Below, one piece after another: positions 47,272 through 60,167 of a stretch of 64,000 nt of DNA. Origin of the DNA: Mycobacterium angelicum (GTDB lineage Bacteria > Actinomycetota > Actinomycetes > Mycobacteriales > Mycobacteriaceae). The stretch covers positions 1 through 64,000 of the forward strand of contig NZ_MVHE01000015.1 of the NCBI RefSeq assembly GCF_002086155.1. The letters run 5' to 3'. Positions within the stretch are counted from its first letter, which is position 1, and every line of letters begins with the position of its first letter. Below the pieces are notes generated by a model. It saw only the letters and a program-made list of their open reading frames with translations, searched no databases and was not told where the DNA came from. A program made the position numbers and the translations under genes.

Positions 47272-49869
47272 GTGAAAGCCCTCCGCCGGTTTACCGTCCG
47301 TGCTCACCTACCCGACCGTCTCGCCGCGCTGGACCAGCTATCTACCAACCTGCGCTGGTCATGGGAAAAGCCCACGCAGGACCTGTTCGCATTCATAGAT
47401 CCAAACCTTTGGTCGCATTGCGGCAACGATCCCGTCGCGCTGCTGGGTGCGGTCAAGCCCGCGCGGCTCGACGAGTTGGCGCTGGACGAGGAGTTCCTGC
47501 GCCGGCTCGATGAGCTGGCGGCCGACTTGGACGACTATCTGAACCGTCCGCTGTGGTACCAGCAGCAGGAACAAGCCGGTGTCGCGATGCCGACCGGTAT
47601 CGCGTATTTCTCGATGGAGTTCGGGGTCGCCGAAGTGTTGCCCAATTACTCGGGTGGTTTGGGCATTCTGGCCGGCGACCATCTGAAGGCCGCGTCGGAT
47701 CTCGGCGTGCCGCTGATCGCGGTAGGCCTCTACTACCGGTCCGGATACTTCCGTCAATCGCTGACGGCCGATGGCTGGCAGCACGAGACATATCCCTCGC
47801 TGGACCCGCAGGGCCTGCCGTTGCGGTTGCTCACCACCGCCACCGGCGACCCGGTGCTGGTTGATCTGGCCCTGCCTGATTCGGCGCAACTGCGAGCGCG
47901 GGTCTGGGTCGCGCAGGTGGGCCGGGTGCCGTTGCTGTTGCTGGACTCCGATGTTCCGGAGAACGAGCATGAATTGCGCAGCGTCACCGATCGCCTGTAT
48001 GGCGGCGATCAGGAACACCGCATCAAACAGGAGATCCTGGCCGGGATCGGGGGAGTGCGGGCAATCCGCGCCTATACCGCCGTCCAGGGGCTGCCCGCTC
48101 CCGAGGTGTTCCACATGAACGAGGGGCACGCCGGGTTTCTGGGAGCCGAGCGCATTCGTGAGCTGATCACCGAATCGGGATTGGATTTCGATACGGCGCT
48201 GACAGTGGTGCGATCCAGCACGGTGTTCACCACCCACACGCCGGTGCCCGCCGGTATCGACCGCTTCCCGGTGGAAATGGTGCAGCGCTACTTCGACGAC
48301 AACGGCGGCGACCGCGCGTCCACGCTGTTGCCGGGTGTGCCCACCGAACGGGTCATGGCTTTGGGCGCCGAGGACGACCCGACCAAGTTCAACATGGCCC
48401 ATATGGGGCTGCGGCTGGCGCAACGGGCCAATGGCGTCTCGCTGCTGCACGGCCGGGTGAGCCGGACGATGTTCAACGAGCTGTGGCCGGGATTCGACCC
48501 CGAGGAGGTGCCGATCGGGTCGATCACCAACGGAGTGCACGCGCGGACCTGGGCGGCGCCGCAGTGGTTGCAGCTCGGTCGTGAACTGGCCGGGGAAGAC
48601 TCGTTCAGCGAGCCGGCGGTGTGGCTGCGGCTACAGCAGGTCGACTCCGGGCATTTGTGGTGGATCCGCTCACAGTTGCGCGCGCTGCTCGTCGAGGACG
48701 TCCGCAAGCGGCTGCGCCAATCATGGCTGGAGCGTGGTGCATCGGATGCTGAATTAGGCTGGATTGCAACAGCATTCGACCCCAATGTACTCACCGTCGG
48801 CTTCGCGCGACGGGTCCCCACTTACAAGCGGTTGACGCTGATGCTGCGCGATCCGGAGCGGCTCGAACAGCTGTTGCTGGACTCCGAACGGCCCATCCAG
48901 CTGATCGTTGCCGGCAAGTCGCACCCGGCCGACGACGGCGGTAAGGCGCTGATTCAGCAGGTGGTGCGGTTCGCCGACCGGCCAGAGGTGCGCCATCGCA
49001 TCGCGTTTCTGCCCAACTACGACATGTCGATGGCGCGGCTGCTGTACTGGGGTTGCGACGTCTGGCTGAACAATCCGCTGCGGCCGCTGGAGGCCTGCGG
49101 TACTTCGGGAATGAAGAGCGCGCTTAACGGCGGGCTGAACCTCTCCATCCGCGACGGCTGGTGGGACGAGTGGTACGACGGCGAAAACGGTTGGGAGATA
49201 CCGTCTGCCGACGGGATCGTCGACGAGACGCGCCGCGACGACTTGGAGTCCACCGCGCTCTACAACCTGCTGGAGCAGGCGGTGGCGCCGAAGTTTTACG
49301 AGCGCGACGAGCATGGGATACCGCCGCGGTGGATAGAGATGGTGCGGCATACCTTGCAGACGCTGGGCCCAAAGGTGCTGGCCTCCCGGATGGTGCGCGA
49401 CTACGTCGAGCACTACTACACACCGGCCGCGCAGTCGCGACGCAAAACCATCGAAATACCGCCTGGCGGAAGCGAATTCGACGTGGCGCGGGAACTGGCC
49501 GGCTATCGCAAGCGGGTGGAAGAAGCGTGGCCGAACATCGACATCACCGATGTCGACAGCACCGGCCTGCCCGATACGCCGCTGTTGGGGTCCAAGCTGA
49601 CGCTGACGGCCACCGTTGCGCTGGCCGGGCTATCGCCGGACGAAGTGATAGTCGAGGCGGTGCTGGGCCGGGTCGATGCCGGCGATGCGCTGGTGGATCC
49701 GGTCACCGTCGAAATGTCGTATGCCGGCACCGCCGAAGGCGGCAGTCAGGTCTTCTCGACGACGACGCCGCTGCCGTTGGCGGGCGCGCTCGGCTACACC
49801 GTGCGGGTACTGCCTCGTCATCCGATGCTGGCAGCCAGCAACGAACTCGGCCTGGTCACCCTGGCTTAG
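47272..49869 (+). CDS. glgP: Alpha-glucan phosphorylase
   Basis: Degrades or, with the mycobacterial pathway, remodels alpha-glucan using phosphate and pyridoxal phosphate. The 865-residue protein belongs to the actinobacterial phosphorylase type: N-terminal DUF3417 domain (LAALDQLSTNLRWSWEKPTQDLF), GGLGILAGDHLK, HMNEGHAGFLG, and the cofactor-lysine box GTSGMKSALNGGLNLS. GTG 47272 lies divergent to glgE. Its last 14 bases overlap the 3' end of dinG on the other strand. Confidence 0.96.
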   Translation: MKALRRFTVRAHLPDRLAALDQLSTNLRWSWEKPTQDLFAFIDPNLWSHCGNDPVALLGAVKPARLDELALDEEFLRRLDELAADLDDYLNRPLWYQQQEQAGVAMPTGIAYFSMEFGVAEVLPNYSGGLGILAGDHLKAASDLGVPLIAVGLYYRSGYFRQSLTADGWQHETYPSLDPQGLPLRLLTTATGDPVLVDLALPDSAQLRARVWVAQVGRVPLLLLDSDVPENEHELRSVTDRLYGGDQEHRIKQEILAGIGGVRAIRAYTAVQGLPAPEVFHMNEGHAGFLGAERIRELITESGLDFDTALTVVRSSTVFTTHTPVPAGIDRFPVEMVQRYFDDNGGDRASTLLPGVPTERVMALGAEDDPTKFNMAHMGLRLAQRANGVSLLHGRVSRTMFNELWPGFDPEEVPIGSITNGVHARTWAAPQWLQLGRELAGEDSFSEPAVWLRLQQVDSGHLWWIRSQLRALLVEDVRKRLRQSWLERGASDAELGWIATAFDPNVLTVGFARRVPTYKRLTLMLRDPERLEQLLLDSERPIQLIVAGKSHPADDGGKALIQQVVRFADRPEVRHRIAFLPNYDMSMARLLYWGCDVWLNNPLRPLEACGTSGMKSALNGGLNLSIRDGWWDEWYDGENGWEIPSADGIVDETRRDDLESTALYNLLEQAVAPKFYERDEHGIPPRWIEMVRHTLQTLGPKVLASRMVRDYVEHYYTPAAQSRRKTIEIPPGGSEFDVARELAGYRKRVEEAWPNIDITDVDSTGLPDTPLLGSKLTLTATVALAGLSPDEVIVEAVLGRVDAGDALVDPVTVEMSYAGTAEGGSQVFSTTTPLPLAGALGYTVRVLPRHPMLAASNELGLVTLA

Positions 49870-51850
49870 GGTCTGCCCCGGTGGACAGTCGCTGCAGCGC
49901 CGCACGCACTTTCGCGGCGTCGGTGGTCTGCCAGAACGGCGGTAGCGAGGCACGCAGGTAACCGCCGTAGCGAGCGGTCGCCATCCGTGAGTCCAGCACG
50001 GCGACCACGCCGCGGTCGGTGACGCGGCGCAGCAGCCGTCCGGATCCCTGGGCCAGTAGCAGAGCCGCGTGGGCGGCCGCGACGTCCATGAATCCGTTGC
50101 CACCGCGCGCCGCGACCGCACGCTGTCGGGCGCTGAGCAGGGGGTCGTCCGGCCGCGGAAACGGGATGCGGTCGATCAGGACCAGCGATAGCGATGGGCC
50201 CGGCACGTCGACGCCCTGCCACAGCGACAGCGTGCCGAACAGCGAAGTCTCGGCGTCGTCGCTGAACTGCTCGACCAGAGCCGAGGTGCTGTCGTCGCCC
50301 TGACACAACACCGGTGTGGAGAGCCGCTCGCGCATGGCCTCGGCGGCTGCGCGGGCCGCTCGCATCGACGAAAACAGGCCAAGGGTGCGTCCACCGGCGG
50401 CGGTGATGAGTTCGGTGATCTCGGCCAGCTGCTCGGCCGAGCCGGTGCCGTCGCGTCCCGGAGCCGGCAGATGTGCTGCGACATAAAGGATTCCGGACTT
50501 GGCGTGGTGAAACGGCGATCCAACGTCTAGGCCGCGCCAGGGTGTTTCTCCGGTCAGGCCCCACGCCGCGGCCATGGCGTCGAACGAGCCGCCGACGGTC
50601 AGCGTCGCCGACGTCAACACCGTGGTCGAACGGGAGAAGACCTCCTTGGCCAGCAGCCCGGCCACCGACAGCGGAGCCACCCGCAATACGGCTCGTGGTG
50701 AGCCGCGGCTTTCCTCGTGGTCCAGCCAAACCACGTCGGTGCGATCGGGGATAGCCGGGGTGAAGGATTCCAGAATCCGCGACGCGGTGTCGGAGATCTC
50801 GGTCAGTGCGGCGGCGGCCTCGGCACGCGCTGCGGCCGCCTTCGCGTCGCTGGCGCTTTCGATGGCCGAGCGCGCCGCACTCGCCGCGTCGCGCAGCGCG
50901 GCAAGATACGTCGCCAGCTCCGGGTCCAGATAATCGATGCGGCCGGCTGTCGCGTCGTGCATCGCCGAGGAGAAGATGGCCGAGGCCGCCTCCAGCCGCT
51001 CGGTCAGTTCGTGGTCCACCAATCGCGCAATGCGCCGCGCCGCAACACCAAGGGCAGCCGACGTCAACTCCGCCGTGGCCACCGATGTCACCCGATCGGT
51101 CAGCTCGTGTGCTTCGTCGACGACCAACAGCGTGTGGTCGGGCAGCACCGCCGAGTCGGCGACGGCGTCGATGGCCAGCAATGCGTGGTTGGTGACGACG
51201 ACATCGGCGCGGGCGGCGGCCCCGCGCGCGCGTTCGGAGAAGCATTCCGAGCCGAATGAGCACCGGGCCACGCCGATGCACTCCCGCGCCGAAACGCTGA
51301 CCTGGGACCAGGATCGGTCCGGTACGCCGGGCTTGAGGTCGTCGCGGTCACCGGTGCCGGTTGTCGCTGCCCACTCGGTAAGACGCTGCACGTCGCGGCC
51401 CAGGGCGGAGACCGCCATCGGGTTGAACAGTTCCTCCTGTGGGCGCTCGTCGGCGTCGTCGGAGTCGCTGCTGCCTGCACCACCATTGTGAATCTTGTTG
51501 AGGCACAGATAGTTTCGCCGTCCCTTGAGCAGTGCGAATTGTGGCCGGTGGGGCAGTGCATCGGAGAGCGCATCGGCCAGGCGGGGCAGGTCGCGATCGA
51601 CGAGTTGACGTTGCAAAGCGATCGTCGCCGTCGATACCACGACCGGCCCGTCGTCACCGATCGCACGGACGATCGCGGGAACCAGATACGCCAGCGACTT
51701 GCCGGTCCCGGTGCCGGCCTGCACGACAAGGTGCTCACCGGTTTCGAACGCGTTGGCCACCGCGGCGGCCATCTGCACCTGGCCGGGGCGTTCGGTGCCA
51801 CCGAGTGCGGCCACCGCGATGGCCAGCAACTCGGGGACGGAGTCAGACAC
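49856..51850 (-). CDS. dinG: ATP-dependent helicase, DinG family (iron-sulfur XPD-like)
   Basis: 5'-3' DNA helicase acting on forks, R-loops or G-quadruplexes. The 664-residue protein has Walker A GTGTGKSLAYL (near 45), DEAH box VVDEAHEL, a Cys cluster for the iron-sulfur site (YLCLNK; ARECIGVARCSFGSECF), and C-terminal motifs FSSMRAA, LWQGVDVPG and QGSGRLLRRVTDRG. GTG at 51850 matches the family N terminus; no ribosome site is clear. It lies 43 bases after pncB1, so they may share a transcript. Confidence 0.94.
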   Translation of the reverse strand: MSDSVPELLAIAVAALGGTERPGQVQMAAAVANAFETGEHLVVQAGTGTGKSLAYLVPAIVRAIGDDGPVVVSTATIALQRQLVDRDLPRLADALSDALPHRPQFALLKGRRNYLCLNKIHNGGAGSSDSDDADERPQEELFNPMAVSALGRDVQRLTEWAATTGTGDRDDLKPGVPDRSWSQVSVSARECIGVARCSFGSECFSERARGAAARADVVVTNHALLAIDAVADSAVLPDHTLLVVDEAHELTDRVTSVATAELTSAALGVAARRIARLVDHELTERLEAASAIFSSAMHDATAGRIDYLDPELATYLAALRDAASAARSAIESASDAKAAAARAEAAAALTEISDTASRILESFTPAIPDRTDVVWLDHEESRGSPRAVLRVAPLSVAGLLAKEVFSRSTTVLTSATLTVGGSFDAMAAAWGLTGETPWRGLDVGSPFHHAKSGILYVAAHLPAPGRDGTGSAEQLAEITELITAAGGRTLGLFSSMRAARAAAEAMRERLSTPVLCQGDDSTSALVEQFSDDAETSLFGTLSLWQGVDVPGPSLSLVLIDRIPFPRPDDPLLSARQRAVAARGGNGFMDVAAAHAALLLAQGSGRLLRRVTDRGVVAVLDSRMATARYGGYLRASLPPFWQTTDAAKVRAALQRLSTGADPKPG

Positions 51851-51893
51851 CTCGGACGTGATTACTTCCTCGTGTTCATGCTCAGGCTCATGC

Positions 51894-53201
51894 TCAGGCC
51901 GGGATGGTCTGGGTGGGAATAGCAGGCTCGCCGGGGGCCAGTTTCAGTCCCTCCCAGGGCAGGCTACGCAATCCGGAGGCCACCAGCTGCCGGGCCGCGC
52001 CCAGGTCCGTTTCGGCGACTACCTGGCCGCTTCGAACCAGCGGCGTGGTCAACACGCGGCACGGTTCGTCGAGGGTCGGCGGGCGCCCTGCCGGATGCAC
52101 GATCTCCTCGATGATCGTGCCCGTCTCCCGGGCAAGCCGCAGCGCCTCCTTACGGCCACCGCGGGATTCCTTGTGGCTGCTGCGCTTTTGCACCGGGATA
52201 CCGTCCACTTCGACCAATTTGTAGACCATGTTGGCAGTCGGCGCACCCGACCCGGTGACCAAGGAGGTGCCCACCCCGTAGCTGTCCACGGGTTCGGCGC
52301 GCAGCGCCGCGATGCTGAATTCGTCGAGATCGCCCGAGACCACGATGCGGGTCTGGGTGGCGCCCAGCTGGTCGAGCTGTTCGCGCGCCTGGCGGGCCAG
52401 CACCCCGAGTTCCCCGGAGTCGATGCGGACCGCACCGAGTGCTGTGCCGCCCGCCGCTACGGCGTTGGCCACGCCGGTCGTGACGTCATAGGTGTCTACC
52501 AGCAGCGTGGTATCCGATCCCAGCGCTTCGACCTGGCCGCGGAACGCGGCCAGTTCGGCCGCCGCTGTGGAGCCGTCGGCCTGGGTGTGCACCATGGTGA
52601 ATGCGTGCGCCGATGTGCCATGCGCGGGTACGCCGTATCGTCGCTCGGCTTCCAGATTCGACGACGCGGTGAAGCCGGCGATGTAGGCCGCCCGGGCCGC
52701 CGCGACCGCGGCGCGTTCGTGCGTGCGCCGCGAACCCATCTCGACCAGCGGCCGCTCGCCCGCGGCGCTGACCATGCGCGCGGCAGCCGACGCGATAGCG
52801 GTGTCGTGGTTGAAGATCGACAGCACCAGCGTTTCGATCACGACGCACTCGGCGAAACTGCCGTGCACCGATAGCACGGGAGAACCCGGGAAGTACAGCT
52901 CACCCTCGGCGTAGCCGTCCATATCGCCGCGGAACCGGAAGTCGCGCAGATAGCCGACGGTATCGGCGTCGAGGAACTGCGCCACCAGCTCACACGCCTC
53001 GTCGTCAAACGTAAAGTGCGGCAAGGCCTCCAGCAGCCGGCCGGTCCCGGCGACCACCCCGTAGCGGCGGCCTGCGGGAAGCCGGCGGGCGAACAGTTCG
53101 AAGGTGGTCGGCCGGTCGGCAGTGCCGTCGCGCAGGGCCGCGGCCAGCATCGTCAGCTCGTACTTGTCGGTCAGCAGTCCAGCTGAGGTCCAGTCATTCA
53201 C
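51894..53201 (-). CDS. pncB1: Nicotinate phosphoribosyltransferase
   Basis: Salvages nicotinic acid to nicotinate mononucleotide in NAD synthesis. The 435-residue protein has [18 protein letters not shown] near the start, [11 protein letters not shown] with the conserved His, [29 protein letters not shown] and [13 protein letters not shown] 53201 is chosen as it lies directly before the conserved start region; upstream open frame overlaps the divergent clpS region. M. tuberculosis PncB1 is slightly longer (448). Its stop codon lies in a duplicated 12-base sequence. Confidence 0.95.
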   Translation of the reverse strand: MNDWTSAGLLTDKYELTMLAAALRDGTADRPTTFELFARRLPAGRRYGVVAGTGRLLEALPHFTFDDEACELVAQFLDADTVGYLRDFRFRGDMDGYAEGELYFPGSPVLSVHGSFAECVVIETLVLSIFNHDTAIASAAARMVSAAGERPLVEMGSRRTHERAAVAAARAAYIAGFTASSNLEAERRYGVPAHGTSAHAFTMVHTQADGSTAAAELAAFRGQVEALGSDTTLLVDTYDVTTGVANAVAAGGTALGAVRIDSGELGVLARQAREQLDQLGATQTRIVVSGDLDEFSIAALRAEPVDSYGVGTSLVTGSGAPTANMVYKLVEVDGIPVQKRSSHKESRGGRKEALRLARETGTIIEEIVHPAGRPPTLDEPCRVLTTPLVRSGQVVAETDLGAARQLVASGLRSLPWEGLKLAPGEPAIPTQTIPA

Positions 53202-53256
53202 CGGGCAACGGTATCCGGTTGCCGAAGTGGCCTCGGTATCCACGTCCGGGGCTCGG

Positions 53257-53262
53257 TATTCT
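53257..53262 (+). promoter_or_regulatory. Putative -10 element deciding the clpS start
   Basis: TATTCT abuts ATG 53263 but lies six bases before ATG 53269. With normal spacing, transcription would start at the second ATG, so a leaderless clpS message should begin there. Confidence 0.5.
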
Positions 53263-53268
53263 ATGGCC

Positions 53269-53577
53269 ATGGTTGTTGCGGCGTCAGCGCCTGCTAAGCC
53301 GGGCTCCACCGGCCAGCGCGAGTCCGCGCCTGTCGATGCAACGGCCAGCCCATGGGTCACCATCGTGTGGGACGATCCGGTCAATCTGATGACCTACGTG
53401 ACGTATGTGTTCCAGAAGTTGTTCGGCTACAGCGAGCCGCACGCCACCAAGCTGATGCTTCAGGTGCACAACGAAGGTAAGGCAGTGGTGTCAGCGGGCA
53501 GCAGGGAATCCATGGAAGTCGACGTGTCCAAACTGCACGCCGCCGGTTTGTGGGCGACGATGCAGCAGGACCGGTGA
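53269..53577 (+). CDS. clpS: ATP-dependent Clp protease adaptor ClpS
   Basis: Delivers proteins with N-degron residues to ClpC1-ClpP. The 102-residue protein has an unstructured N terminus and the ClpS core [20 protein letters not shown] with the binding-pocket Asp-Asp, then [19 protein letters not shown]. Two ATG codons lie six bases apart; the second fits the TATTCT box best. It is divergent from pncB1. A DUF2017 gene follows 24 bases later. Confidence 0.95.
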   Translation: MVVAASAPAKPGSTGQRESAPVDATASPWVTIVWDDPVNLMTYVTYVFQKLFGYSEPHATKLMLQVHNEGKAVVSAGSRESMEVDVSKLHAAGLWATMQQDR

Positions 53578-53601
53578 GATTCGAGGGTATCCGGATCCGC
53601 T

Positions 53602-54192
53602 GTGCGCAAATGGAAGCGCGTTGAGACCCGCAACGGTCCCCGTTTTCGGTCTTCGTTGGCCGCACACGAGGCGGCCCTCCTCCAGAACCTGGTCGGGGCC
53701 ATGATCGGCTTGCTCGACGAACGCCAATCCTCTTCTCCCTCAGACGAACTCGAGGAGATCACCGGGATTCGCACGGGGCACGCGCAGCGCCCGGGCGACC
53801 CCACGTTGAGTCGATTGCTGCCGGACTTCCATAAACCCGAGGACGACGACAACCCGTTGTCCCTCGAGAGCGCCGAAAGCCTCAACGCCGCTCTGCGCAG
53901 CCTGCACGAGCCGGAGATCATCGAGGCCAAACGTGGTGCCGCACAGCTGTTATTGGATACGGTTCCGGCCAACGGCGGGCGGTTCGAGCTGACCGAGGAA
54001 GCCGCCAACGCCTGGATCGCGGCGGTCAACGACCTTCGGCTGACGCTTGGGGTCATGCTCGAAATCGGGCCGCAGGGTCCGGAGCGGCTGCCCGCCGACC
54101 ACCCGCTGGCCGCGCATTTCGACGTGTATCAGTGGCTGACGGTGTTGCAGGAGTATCTGGTGTTGGTGCTGATGGGGTCTCGATCATCTTGA
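53602..54192 (+). CDS. DUF2017 family protein
   Basis: The 196-residue acidic protein is predicted helical, with LAAHEAALLQNLVGAMIGLLDERQ near the start and FDVYQWLTVLQEYLVLVLMG at the end. It matches the actinobacterial DUF2017 family that lies between clpS and the P1 peptidase gene. The function is unknown; link to ClpS-dependent proteolysis is suggested only by position. GTG start, with 10 bases before the next gene. Confidence 0.85.
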   Translation: MRKWKRVETRNGPRFRSSLAAHEAALLQNLVGAMIGLLDERQSSSPSDELEEITGIRTGHAQRPGDPTLSRLLPDFHKPEDDDNPLSLESAESLNAALRSLHEPEIIEAKRGAAQLLLDTVPANGGRFELTEEAANAWIAAVNDLRLTLGVMLEIGPQGPERLPADHPLAAHFDVYQWLTVLQEYLVLVLMGSRSS

Positions 54193-54202
54193 CGACGGCG
54201 CG

Positions 54203-55256
<1,054 letters not shown>

Positions 55257-55264
<8 letters not shown>

Positions 55265-55679
55265 CGTGCTGGTGATTCGTGCCGACCTGGTGGATGCCAT
55301 GGTCGCACACGCGCGCCGCGACCATCCCGACGAAGCCTGCGGCGTGTTAGCCGGCCCGGAGGGCTCTGACCGCCCCCAGCGGCACATACCGATGGCCAAC
55401 GCCGAGCGCTCGCCCACCTTCTACCGCTTCGACTCACACGAGCAGCTCAAAGTGTGGCGTTCCCTCGAGGAGGCGGGCGAGGCCGCCATCGTCATCTATC
55501 ACTCACACACCGCGACCGAGGCCTACCCGAGTCGCACGGACGTAAAGTTGGCCGCTGAACCGGATGCGCACTACGTGCTGGTGTCCACCCGCGACCCCGA
55601 GCAGCACGAGCTGCGCAGCTATCGCATCGTCGACGGCGTTGTCACCGAGGAACCCGTTGACATCGCCGAGCAATACTGA
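55257..55679 (+). CDS. mec: Mec, JAMM metalloprotease releasing cysteine from CysO
   Basis: Zinc carboxypeptidase that removes the newly made cysteine from the C terminus of CysO. The 140-residue protein has the JAMM residues Glu26 (HPDEACGVLAG), His82 and His84 (IYHSHT), Ser92 and Asp95 (YPSRTD). It directly precedes cysO and cysM, the complete sulfur-carrier cysteine pathway. Confidence 0.95.
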
Positions 55680-55700
55680 TCAGACCCGAGAAAGGCCCTC

Positions 55701-57628
<1,928 letters not shown>

Positions 57629-57632
<4 letters not shown>

Positions 57633-58444
57633 ACGCACCACTGGCACCCGTCGGAGTATTCGACTCCGGCGTCGGGGGACTGACGGTTGCCCGCGCGATC
57701 ATCGACCAACTGCCGGACGAGGACATTATCTACGTCGGCGACACCGGCAACGGACCGTATGGACCGTTGGCCATCCCCGAAATTCGGGCGCACGCGCTGG
57801 CCATCGGTGACGACTTGGTGGACCGCGGCGTCAAGGTGCTCGTGATCGCCTGCAACTCGGCGTCGGCGGCGTGCCTGCGCGATGCACGTGAACGCTACGA
57901 CGTTCCCGTCGTCGAAGTCATCCTGCCGGCGGTACGCCGGGCGGTCGCGACCACCCGCAGTGGCCGCATCGGGGTCATCGGCACCCGGGCCACCATTACC
58001 TCGCACGCCTATCAGGACGCTTTCGCCGCTGCCCGCGACACCGAGATCACCGCGGTGGCATGTCCGCGGTTCGTCGACTTCGTCGAGCGCGGCGTCACCA
58101 GTGGACGTCAGGTGCTGGGCCTGGCGGAGGGATACCTGGAGCCGTTGCAGCGCGCCGAGGTCGACACACTGGTTCTCGGATGCACGCACTATCCGCTGCT
58201 GTCCGGACTGATTCAGCTGGTGATGGGCGAGGACGTCACGCTGGTGTCCAGTGCTGAAGAGACAGCTAAACAAGTGGTGCGGGTGCTGACCGAAGCCGAC
58301 CTGCTGCGTCCGCATGACGCGCCGCCGGCAACCCGGGTGTTCGAGGCCACGGGAGATCCCGAGGCCTTCACAAGACTGGCGGCACGCTTCCTGGGACCCG
58401 CCGTTACCGGCGTTGAACCTGTGCGACACACCCACGTCTTATAG
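57629..58444 (+). CDS. murI: Glutamate racemase
   Basis: Supplies D-glutamate for peptidoglycan. The 271-residue protein has [10 protein letters not shown] near the start and the two catalytic cysteines Cys75 (ACNSAS) and Cys185 (GCTHYPLL). ATG 57629 overlaps the rhomboid stop (ATGA). In some mycobacteria this enzyme also inhibits DNA gyrase; that activity cannot be judged from sequence. Confidence 0.96.
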
Positions 58445-58514
58445 GTATGGAAATGATTCTGGTCACCCAATGCGGCGATGTTTTTACCATCGTGGTATCG
58501 GGCATGGCACAGTA

Positions 58515-59288
58515 GTGTCCGTGCGAATAACCGTACTCGGCTGCTCGGGCAGTGTGGTGGGTCCGGATTCGCCTGCGTCCGGCTACTTGCTCCGGGCTCC
58601 GGACACGCCACCCATCGTGATCGACTTCGGCGGGGGAGTGCTCGGCGCGCTGCAACGGCACACTGATCCGGGTTCGGTGCACGTGCTGTTGTCTCATCTA
58701 CATGCCGACCATTGCCTGGATATGCCGGGACTATTCGTGTGGCGTCGCTACCACCCGTCGCGTCCGACCGGCAAGGTGCTGTTGTACGGGCCGAGCGACA
58801 CCTGGTCGCGGTTGGGGGCGGCGTCCTCACCGTACGGTGGCGAGATCGACGACTGCTCCGACATCTTCGACATCCACCACTGGGTCGACGGTGAGGCGGT
58901 GACGGTGGGCGCGCTCACCGTGATGCCCAGGGTGGTTGCGCACCCGACCGAGTCGTACGGCATGCGGTTCACCGATCCCAGCGGTGCCTGCCTGGTGTAC
59001 AGCGGCGACACCGGAGCTTGCGATCAGCTCGTTGAGCTGGCCCGTGGCGCTGACGTTTTTCTCTGCGAGGCCTCCTGGACGCATTCGCCGAAGAACCCGC
59101 CCGATCTGCATCTGTCCGGCACGGAGGCTGGGCGGGCCGCGGCGCAGGCCGGCGTCCGCGAATTGCTGCTGACCCATATCCCGCCGTGGACCTCGCGTGA
59201 GGATGTGATCAGCGAGGCCAAGGCCGAGTTCGACGGCCCCGTACACGCAGTGGTGTGCGGTGAGACGTTCGAAGTCAAGCGGGCCTGA
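58515..59288 (+). CDS. Metallo-beta-lactamase fold cyclic-AMP phosphodiesterase (Rv1339 type)
   Basis: The 257-residue protein has RITVLGCSGS at the start and the metal motif HLHADH in LLSHLHADHCLDMPGLF, then VYSGDTGACDQL and LLLTHIPPWTSRED for the other ligands. Its M. tuberculosis counterpart Rv1339 has been described as an atypical class II cAMP phosphodiesterase. GTG at 58515 is chosen because conserved sequence begins right after; GTG 58521 and ATG 58470 are alternatives. With the two cyclases in the window it could form a cAMP make-and-break set. Confidence 0.88.
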   Translation: MSVRITVLGCSGSVVGPDSPASGYLLRAPDTPPIVIDFGGGVLGALQRHTDPGSVHVLLSHLHADHCLDMPGLFVWRRYHPSRPTGKVLLYGPSDTWSRLGAASSPYGGEIDDCSDIFDIHHWVDGEAVTVGALTVMPRVVAHPTESYGMRFTDPSGACLVYSGDTGACDQLVELARGADVFLCEASWTHSPKNPPDLHLSGTEAGRAAAQAGVRELLLTHIPPWTSREDVISEAKAEFDGPVHAVVCGETFEVKRA

Positions 59289-59304
59289 TCGGCGTTGTAG
59301 CCAA

Positions 59305-59760
59305 GTGAGCACACCCGCGGACGCCCAGCGACTGCGTGACCTCAAGCTGCTGCGTCGGGTGCGCGACCGGATGGACCGCGAGTACGCCAAGCCGCTGAAT
59401 GTTGAGGCGCTGGCCCGCGGTGTGAACATGTCGGCCGGGCACCTCAGTCGCCAATTCAAAAGCGCATATGGGGAATCGCCGTATTCGTATTTGATGACGC
59501 GACGCATCGAGCGTGCGATGGCACTGTTGCGCCGTGGCGATCTCTCGGTAACCGACGTCTGCTTCGCGGTCGGCTGCTCGTCACTGGGCACCTTCAGCAC
59601 CCGTTTCACCGAACTCGTTGGCATGCCTCCCAGCACCTATCGGGAACAGACGGCTCACGTCACCGCGGGCATGCCGTCCTGTGTGGAAAAGCAGGTGACC
59701 AGACCGATCAGGAATCGAGAAGCACCCTGGACCGGGCTCCACCTAGCGTGGGAGTCATGA
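59305..59760 (+). CDS. AraC/XylS family transcriptional regulator (DNA-binding domain only)
   Basis: The 151-residue protein is almost entirely an AraC DNA-binding domain: first helix-turn-helix NVEALARGVNMSAGHLSRQF, second helix-turn-helix SVTDVCFAVGCSSLGTFSTR and family end VGMPPSTYRE. A separate ligand domain is missing. GTG at 59305 lies 16 bases after the phosphodiesterase. ATGA overlap links it to the following VOC gene, so it likely controls its own cassette. M. tuberculosis, as I recall, has no gene here. Confidence 0.92.
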   Translation: MSTPADAQRLRDLKLLRRVRDRMDREYAKPLNVEALARGVNMSAGHLSRQFKSAYGESPYSYLMTRRIERAMALLRRGDLSVTDVCFAVGCSSLGTFSTRFTELVGMPPSTYREQTAHVTAGMPSCVEKQVTRPIRNREAPWTGLHLAWES

Positions 59761-60167
59761 ACATCACCATTCACTCGAGCTTCCTGCCGCACGAGGACCC
59801 CGAAGAGTCCCTGGCGTTCTATCGCGACTCCCTCGGCTTCGAGGTGCGGCTCGACGTCGGGAAGGACAGGATGCGCTGGGTTACCGTTGGCCCTCCGGAT
59901 CAGCCCGACACCTCCATCGTCTTGTACCCGCCCACAGCCACCCCCGGCATCACCGACGAGGAGCGCCGCATCATCGCCGAGATGATGGCCAAGGGCACCT
60001 ACGGCACGCTGCTGCTGGCCACTAAAGATCTCGACGGCACTTTCGAGCGGTTGCAGGCCAGCGATACCGAGGTGGTCCAGGAGCCGACCGAGCAGCCGTA
60101 TGGGGTTCGTGACTGCGCACTGCGTGATCCCGCCGGCAACATGGTCCGCATCCAGGAGGTGCCGTGA
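59757..60167 (+). CDS. VOC family protein (glyoxalase-like)
   Basis: The 136-residue protein has the paired VOC modules: SLAFYRDSLGFEVRLDVG in the first, LLLATKDLDGTFERLQAS followed by VRDCALRDPAGNMVRIQE in the second. The His/Glu metal ligands of true glyoxalase I are not clearly complete. ATG 59757 overlaps the regulator's stop; its own stop overlaps the next start (GTGA). Substrate unknown, likely a small reactive or antibiotic-like molecule by family. Confidence 0.9.
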   Translation: MNITIHSSFLPHEDPEESLAFYRDSLGFEVRLDVGKDRMRWVTVGPPDQPDTSIVLYPPTATPGITDEERRIIAEMMAKGTYGTLLLATKDLDGTFERLQASDTEVVQEPTEQPYGVRDCALRDPAGNMVRIQEVP

